Shown piece after piece: positions 57,202-60,600 of a stretch of 60,600 bases of DNA. Source of the DNA: Hyphomicrobiales bacterium (GTDB lineage Bacteria > Pseudomonadota > Alphaproteobacteria > Rhizobiales > Rhizobiaceae); the NCBI GenBank assembly GCA_003577315.1, contig QEVK01000021.1, positions 1 through 60,600 on the forward strand, given 5' to 3'. Each line of letters starts with the position of its first letter. Positions within the stretch are counted from its first letter, which is position 1. A program made the translations under genes and the position numbers. The notes under the pieces are model-generated. The model searched no databases, was not told the origin of the DNA, and worked only from the letters and a program-made list of their open reading frames with translations.

Positions 57202-58848
57202 ATGAGCCTGCTGGAAACCGGCCTCGTGGCCATGCGCGACCGCAAGCGGCTGGCGGAGATCGCGGCGGTCGTCGCCCGCTTCGGCATCGGCGACCTTCTG
57301 GCGCGGCTGGGGCTTTCCGGTCTGCCGCCGGCCGGCCGCGACGGCGGCGGCCCCGACATCGCCCGGCTCGGCGCGCCCGAGCGGCTGCGGCTTGCCATCG
57401 AGGCGCTGGGGCCGACCTTCGTCAAGCTCGGCCAGATCCTGTCGACGCGCGGCGACCTGTTGCCGCCGGAATGGATCGCCGAGCTGGAGCGGCTGCAAAG
57501 CGACGTCGCGCCGCGGCCGTGGCCGGCGATCAGGGCGCAGGTCGAGGCCGACATCGGCGGGCCGGTCGAGGAGGTCTTCGCCGGCTTCGACGCCGAGGCG
57601 CTGGCGGCCGGCTCGATCGCGCAGGTCCACCGCGCGGTGCTGCCCGACGGCGCGCAGGTCGTGGTCAAGGTGCGGCGCGAGGGCCTGCGGCCGCTGGTCG
57701 ACGCCGACCTGCGGCTTCTGTCGCACGCGGCGGCGGTGGCGGAGCGGCAGTGGCCCGACCTCGCCCGCTACCGGCCGCGCGAGATCCTCAACCATCTCGG
57801 CGCGGCGATGGCCGAGGAGCTCGACCTCGCCGCCGAGGCGCGCAACTGCGAGACGATCGCCGCCAACCTCGCCGACATGGACGGCGTCCGCATCCCGCGC
57901 ATCCATGGCCGGTGGACCGGCGAGCGGCTGCTGGTCCAGGAATTCGTCGCCGGCATCGCGCCCAACGACGGCGCCGCGCTCGACGCGGCCGGGCTCGACG
58001 GGCGCGTGCTTGCCCGGCGCGGCGCCGAGGCGTTCCTGCGCATGGCGCTGGTGGACGGCGTGTTCCATGCCGACCCGCACCCCGGCAACCTGCGCGCGCT
58101 CGGCGGCAACCGCGTCGCCTTCATCGATTTCGGCATGGTCGGGCGTATCGGCGGCCGCCGGCGCGAGCAGTTGCTGACGCTGGTGGGCGCCATCGTGGAG
58201 GGCGACGGCGGGCGCGTGGCGAACCTCCTGATCGAGTGGTCGGGCGCGGCCGGCGCCGACCTCGCGCGGCTGGAGGCGGCCTGCGACGCCTTCGTCGCCC
58301 GCCACGGCGCTCCGCCGCTGAAGCTCGGCGCGGCCGTCGCCGATTTCATGGCGCTGGCGCGCGAGCACGGGCTGGCGCTGCCGCCCGATCTCGCGCTGCT
58401 GTTCAAGGCGCTGATCACCGCCGACGGCGTGATGCGCGGCCTCGACCCGGATTTCGACGCCATCGCCGTCGCCGCGCCCATCGTGCGCGAGGAGATGGCG
58501 CGCCGCTACGCGCCGGCGGCGCTGGCGGGGCGGGGCCGGGCGCTGGCGCTCGACCTTGCCGGGCTCGCCGCCGACCTTCCCGCGCTCGCGCGCCTGCTGG
58601 CGCTACGCCTGCGGCAGGGGCGCATCTCGGCCGAGGTCGAGCTGAAGGGGCTGGAGGGCATCGGCGGCGACATACGCTTTGCGGCGACGCGCATCGCCGT
58701 CGCCGTCGTCACCGCCGCCTTCGCGCTCGGCCTGGCGCCGCGCCTGCTCGACTACGGCCCCTCGCTGCTCGGCGCGCCGGCCGCGGCGTGGCTGGGGCTT
58801 GGCGTCATCGCCGGCGGCATGGCGTGGCTGCTGCTGCCGAAGCGGTAG
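57202..58848 (+). CDS. ubiB: UbiB/ABC1 (AarF) kinase-like protein
   Basis: This 548-residue atypical kinase has the ABC1 signature: FVKLGQILSTRGDLLPPEWI with the KxGQ motif, AAGSIAQVHRAVLPDGAQVV as the Ala-rich loop, AMAEELDLAAEARN, VDGVFHADPHPGNLRAL and FIDFGMVGRIGG with the metal-binding Asp. Two transmembrane helices near the C-terminus anchor it (AVAVVTAAFALGLAPRL and AWLGLGVIAGGMAWLLLPKR). Family members support ubiquinone synthesis as ATPase/kinase-like factors. It may be the main UbiB or a paralogue, since ubiE is not adjacent. It is co-transcribed with the YkvA gene. Confidence 0.9.
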   Translation: MSLLETGLVAMRDRKRLAEIAAVVARFGIGDLLARLGLSGLPPAGRDGGGPDIARLGAPERLRLAIEALGPTFVKLGQILSTRGDLLPPEWIAELERLQSDVAPRPWPAIRAQVEADIGGPVEEVFAGFDAEALAAGSIAQVHRAVLPDGAQVVVKVRREGLRPLVDADLRLLSHAAAVAERQWPDLARYRPREILNHLGAAMAEELDLAAEARNCETIAANLADMDGVRIPRIHGRWTGERLLVQEFVAGIAPNDGAALDAAGLDGRVLARRGAEAFLRMALVDGVFHADPHPGNLRALGGNRVAFIDFGMVGRIGGRRREQLLTLVGAIVEGDGGRVANLLIEWSGAAGADLARLEAACDAFVARHGAPPLKLGAAVADFMALAREHGLALPPDLALLFKALITADGVMRGLDPDFDAIAVAAPIVREEMARRYAPAALAGRGRALALDLAGLAADLPALARLLALRLRQGRISAEVELKGLEGIGGDIRFAATRIAVAVVTAAFALGLAPRLLDYGPSLLGAPAAAWLGLGVIAGGMAWLLLPKR

Positions 58849-58925
58849 CGCAATCACAATTTGGCCGAACTCGGCAGTGCTGATAAAAGAAGGCCGCAAC
58901 ACCGGATGACAACCGGAAGACCCGG

Positions 58926-59864
58926 ATGAAGAGACCCATCATGTTCCCGCGTTTCCTGCCGATCGGGGCGCTCGCCCTGCCGTTCGCCGTCCTGCTGACG
59001 CTCGCCGCCGCGCCGGCCTCCGCCCAGGTGACGGACCCGCGCGTCGCCCAGCTCGAGGAGCAGGTGCGCCAGCTGAACGGCCTCGTCGAGGAGCTGAACT
59101 TCCAGATCCTCCAGATGCAGGACCAGCTCCGCCGTATGCAGGAGGACAACGAGCTGCGCTTCCAGGAGCTGGAGCAACGCCGCTCCGACGCCGGCGGCGC
59201 CCGCGCCTCCGACCATGCCGCCACCGGGGACGGCAGCGGCGACGACGAGTTCTACGGCGGCGTCCAGGGTCCGGCCCAAGCTCAAACCCAGGCCCAGGCC
59301 CAGGCTCCGGCCCCGGGCGAGGGCGCGCAGGTGCGCGGCGAGCCGCCGCGCGCCCTCGGCTCCATCACCTTCGACGCCGACGGCACGCCGCGCGTGGCCG
59401 CGCCCGCCGATCCGGCCCCGCAGGGCCAGGCGGCGCAGGGCGGCCCCGACGGCACCACGGTGGCGGCGCTGCCGCGCGGCGAGGACGACGACGAGCTCTA
59501 CCGCAACGCCTACGAGTTCATCCTTTCGGGCGACTACGACACGGCCGAGGCCGGCTTTCGCGACCTGATCGCGCGCTTTCCCGACAGCGAGCACGCCGCC
59601 GACGCGCATTTCTGGCTCGGCGAGGCGCTTCTGGCGCAGCAGAAGCCGCGCGAGGCCGCCGAGATCTTCCTCGCCGCCAGCCGCGATTTCCCGCAGGCGC
59701 GCAAGGCGCCCGACACGCTGTTCAAGCTCGGCGTCTCGCTCGCCGCCATGAACCAGCGCGACGTGGCCTGCGCCACCTTCACCGAGGTGCTCCAGCGCTA
59801 TCCGCAGGCGTCCGACGCGCTCAAGGAGCGCCTGAAGCAGGAGCAGGCCGCGGCCTCCTGCTGA
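58926..59864 (+). CDS. cpoB: Tol-Pal system protein CpoB/YbgF
   Basis: This 312-residue periplasmic protein has a signal peptide ([14 protein letters not shown], cleaved before QVTD near residue 34). A trimerising coiled coil follows ([20 protein letters not shown], then [17 protein letters not shown]), then a Pro/Gln/Ala-rich linker, and C-terminal TPR repeats ([54 protein letters not shown]). CpoB coordinates outer-membrane constriction with peptidoglycan synthesis. In Rhizobiales it normally follows pal; here pal is not upstream. tilS follows 25 bp downstream, as usual. Confidence 0.92.
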   Translation: MKRPIMFPRFLPIGALALPFAVLLTLAAAPASAQVTDPRVAQLEEQVRQLNGLVEELNFQILQMQDQLRRMQEDNELRFQELEQRRSDAGGARASDHAATGDGSGDDEFYGGVQGPAQAQTQAQAQAPAPGEGAQVRGEPPRALGSITFDADGTPRVAAPADPAPQGQAAQGGPDGTTVAALPRGEDDDELYRNAYEFILSGDYDTAEAGFRDLIARFPDSEHAADAHFWLGEALLAQQKPREAAEIFLAASRDFPQARKAPDTLFKLGVSLAAMNQRDVACATFTEVLQRYPQASDALKERLKQEQAAASC

Positions 59865-59889
59865 TTCTCGCGCCGAGGGGCCCGGGGCG

Positions 59890-60600
59890 ATGGGCCTCGA
59901 TCCGCGCGCACTCTTCTGCGACATCGAGACCAGCCGGGGGCTGGTCGTCGCCGTTTCCGGCGGCAGCGATTCGCTGGCGCTGCTCCTCCTCGTTCACGAT
60001 TTCGCCGCCGCCTGCGCGCCGCCGCCGCGCCTGCTGGCGGTGACGGTGGACCATGGCCTGCGGCCCGAGGCGGCGGCGGAGGCGGCGCAGGTCGCGGCGC
60101 TGTGCCGGGCGCGCGGGATCGCGCATAGGACGCTGCGATGGCGTGGGCAAAAGCCGCGGACCGGCGTCGCCGCCGCCGCGCGCGAGGCGCGCTACGACCT
60201 TCTGGCCGAGGCGGCCGAGAGCGTCGGCGCCGCCACCGTGCTGACCGCCCACACCCTCGACGACCAGGCCGAGACGCTGGCGATGCGGGCCGCGCGCGGC
60301 GGCGATCCGCGCGGGGGCGCCGGGCTTGCCGGCATGGCGGCGGCGACGCTGTTCGACGGCCGCGTGTGGATCGTGCGGCCGCTGCTTGGCCTGCGCCGGC
60401 AGGCGCTGCGCGACTGGCTCTCGGCCCGCGGCGTGGGGTGGATCGACGATCCGAGCAATGCCGACCCCGCCTTCGAGCGGGTGCGGGTGCGGCAGGGGCT
60501 GGACGACGCCGGGGTCGAGGCGCTGGCGCGGCAGGCGCGGGCGGCAGGCGCGGGGCGCGCCGCGCTTTCGGCGGCGGCGGCGCGGCTGGTCGAGCGGTTC
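59890..60600 (+). CDS. tilS: tRNA(Ile)-lysidine synthase, N-terminal part (cut by window end)
   Basis: TilS adds lysine to the CAU anticodon of tRNA-Ile2, allowing it to read AUA. The frame begins [20 protein letters not shown] at an ATG directly after GGGGCG. It shows the PP-loop nucleotide motif [12 protein letters not shown] near residue 24, [21 protein letters not shown] and [20 protein letters not shown]. It remains open to the end of the window after 237 residues. It follows cpoB, a conserved pairing in Rhizobiales; ftsH usually comes next. Confidence 0.95.
   Translation, partial: MGLDPRALFCDIETSRGLVVAVSGGSDSLALLLLVHDFAAACAPPPRLLAVTVDHGLRPEAAAEAAQVAALCRARGIAHRTLRWRGQKPRTGVAAAAREARYDLLAEAAESVGAATVLTAHTLDDQAETLAMRAARGGDPRGGAGLAGMAAATLFDGRVWIVRPLLGLRRQALRDWLSARGVGWIDDPSNADPAFERVRVRQGLDDAGVEALARQARAAGAGRAALSAAAARLVERF

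Overview
The window is GC-rich (mostly 65-70% by eye), densely coded chromosomal DNA from an alphaproteobacterium of the Hyphomicrobiales (Rhizobiales). It is probably a Phyllobacteriaceae/Mesorhizobium-like organism. The inference rests on gene content and order: zapA-DUF4164-tkt-gap-pgk-fba, carD next to an RpoH2-type sigma factor, the alphaproteobacterial cell-cycle factors TrcR (DUF1013) and GapR (DUF2312), PhaR beside phaA/phaB, paired DUF465 genes, and the cysteine-free form of ribosomal protein L36. I see no tRNA or rRNA gene, IS element, prophage or CRISPR array. About 65 real protein genes fill the window. Long open frames opposite them are antisense artefacts of high GC.

Layout. 1-5.6 kb: an RND efflux permease and adaptor on the minus strand, divergent from a TetR regulator that has a perfect 25-bp operator at its promoter. 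5.5-7.5 kb: a patatin-like lipase and 3-hydroxybutyrate dehydrogenase. 7.7-13.9 kb: ispG, a hybrid histidine kinase, farnesyl-diphosphate synthase, mtgA and rpmF. 14-17.4 kb: phaR, phaA and phaB, with a heptamer-repeat hairpin between phaA and phaB. 17.4-18.9 kb: aqpZ and then a 780-bp gene-free, repeat-rich region with clustered GANTC, GTTAAC and TGTGGA motifs. 18.9-26.8 kb: a SUV3-like helicase, an S4 protein, ferredoxin FdxA, CarD, RpoH2 and an M48 lipoprotein protease. 27-31.2 kb: thiBPQ under a TPP riboswitch, and thiamine pyrophosphokinase. 31.2-33.7 kb: an ABC-F ATPase and a CcdAB toxin-antitoxin module. 33.7-40.9 kb: zapA, DUF4164 and the glycolytic/pentose-phosphate cluster, with an embedded glycolipid-binding-domain gene. 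41-48 kb: propionyl-CoA synthetase, an SDR, TrcR, a quinone oxidoreductase, an MFS transporter and small regulators. 48-53 kb: purEK, rpmJ, a TPR protein and pyruvate kinase. 53-60.6 kb: an N-formylglutamate amidohydrolase-like gene, DUF1244, gapR, a PAS/HWE kinase, YkvA, UbiB, CpoB and the start of tilS.

How the genes fit together. The largest metabolic theme is central carbon flow (tkt, gap, pgk, fba, pyk). The second is storage of reducing power as polyhydroxybutyrate: phaA and phaB make it, bdhA and perhaps the patatin mobilise it, and phaR regulates it. Thiamine uptake and pyrophosphorylation supply the cofactor for transketolase. Several cell-cycle and global regulators are interspersed: TrcR, GapR, ZapA, CarD and RpoH2.

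This is mainly ordinary core genome. The parts least explained by known genes are the duplicated GANTC-rich modules upstream of the helicase (18.28-18.77 kb), two intergenic inverted arrays of a degenerate 7-bp unit (16.54-16.65 and 25.24-25.33 kb), the toxin-antitoxin module next to zapA, a structured element upstream of tkt, and several perfect palindromes at promoters. I found no convincing new multi-gene system.
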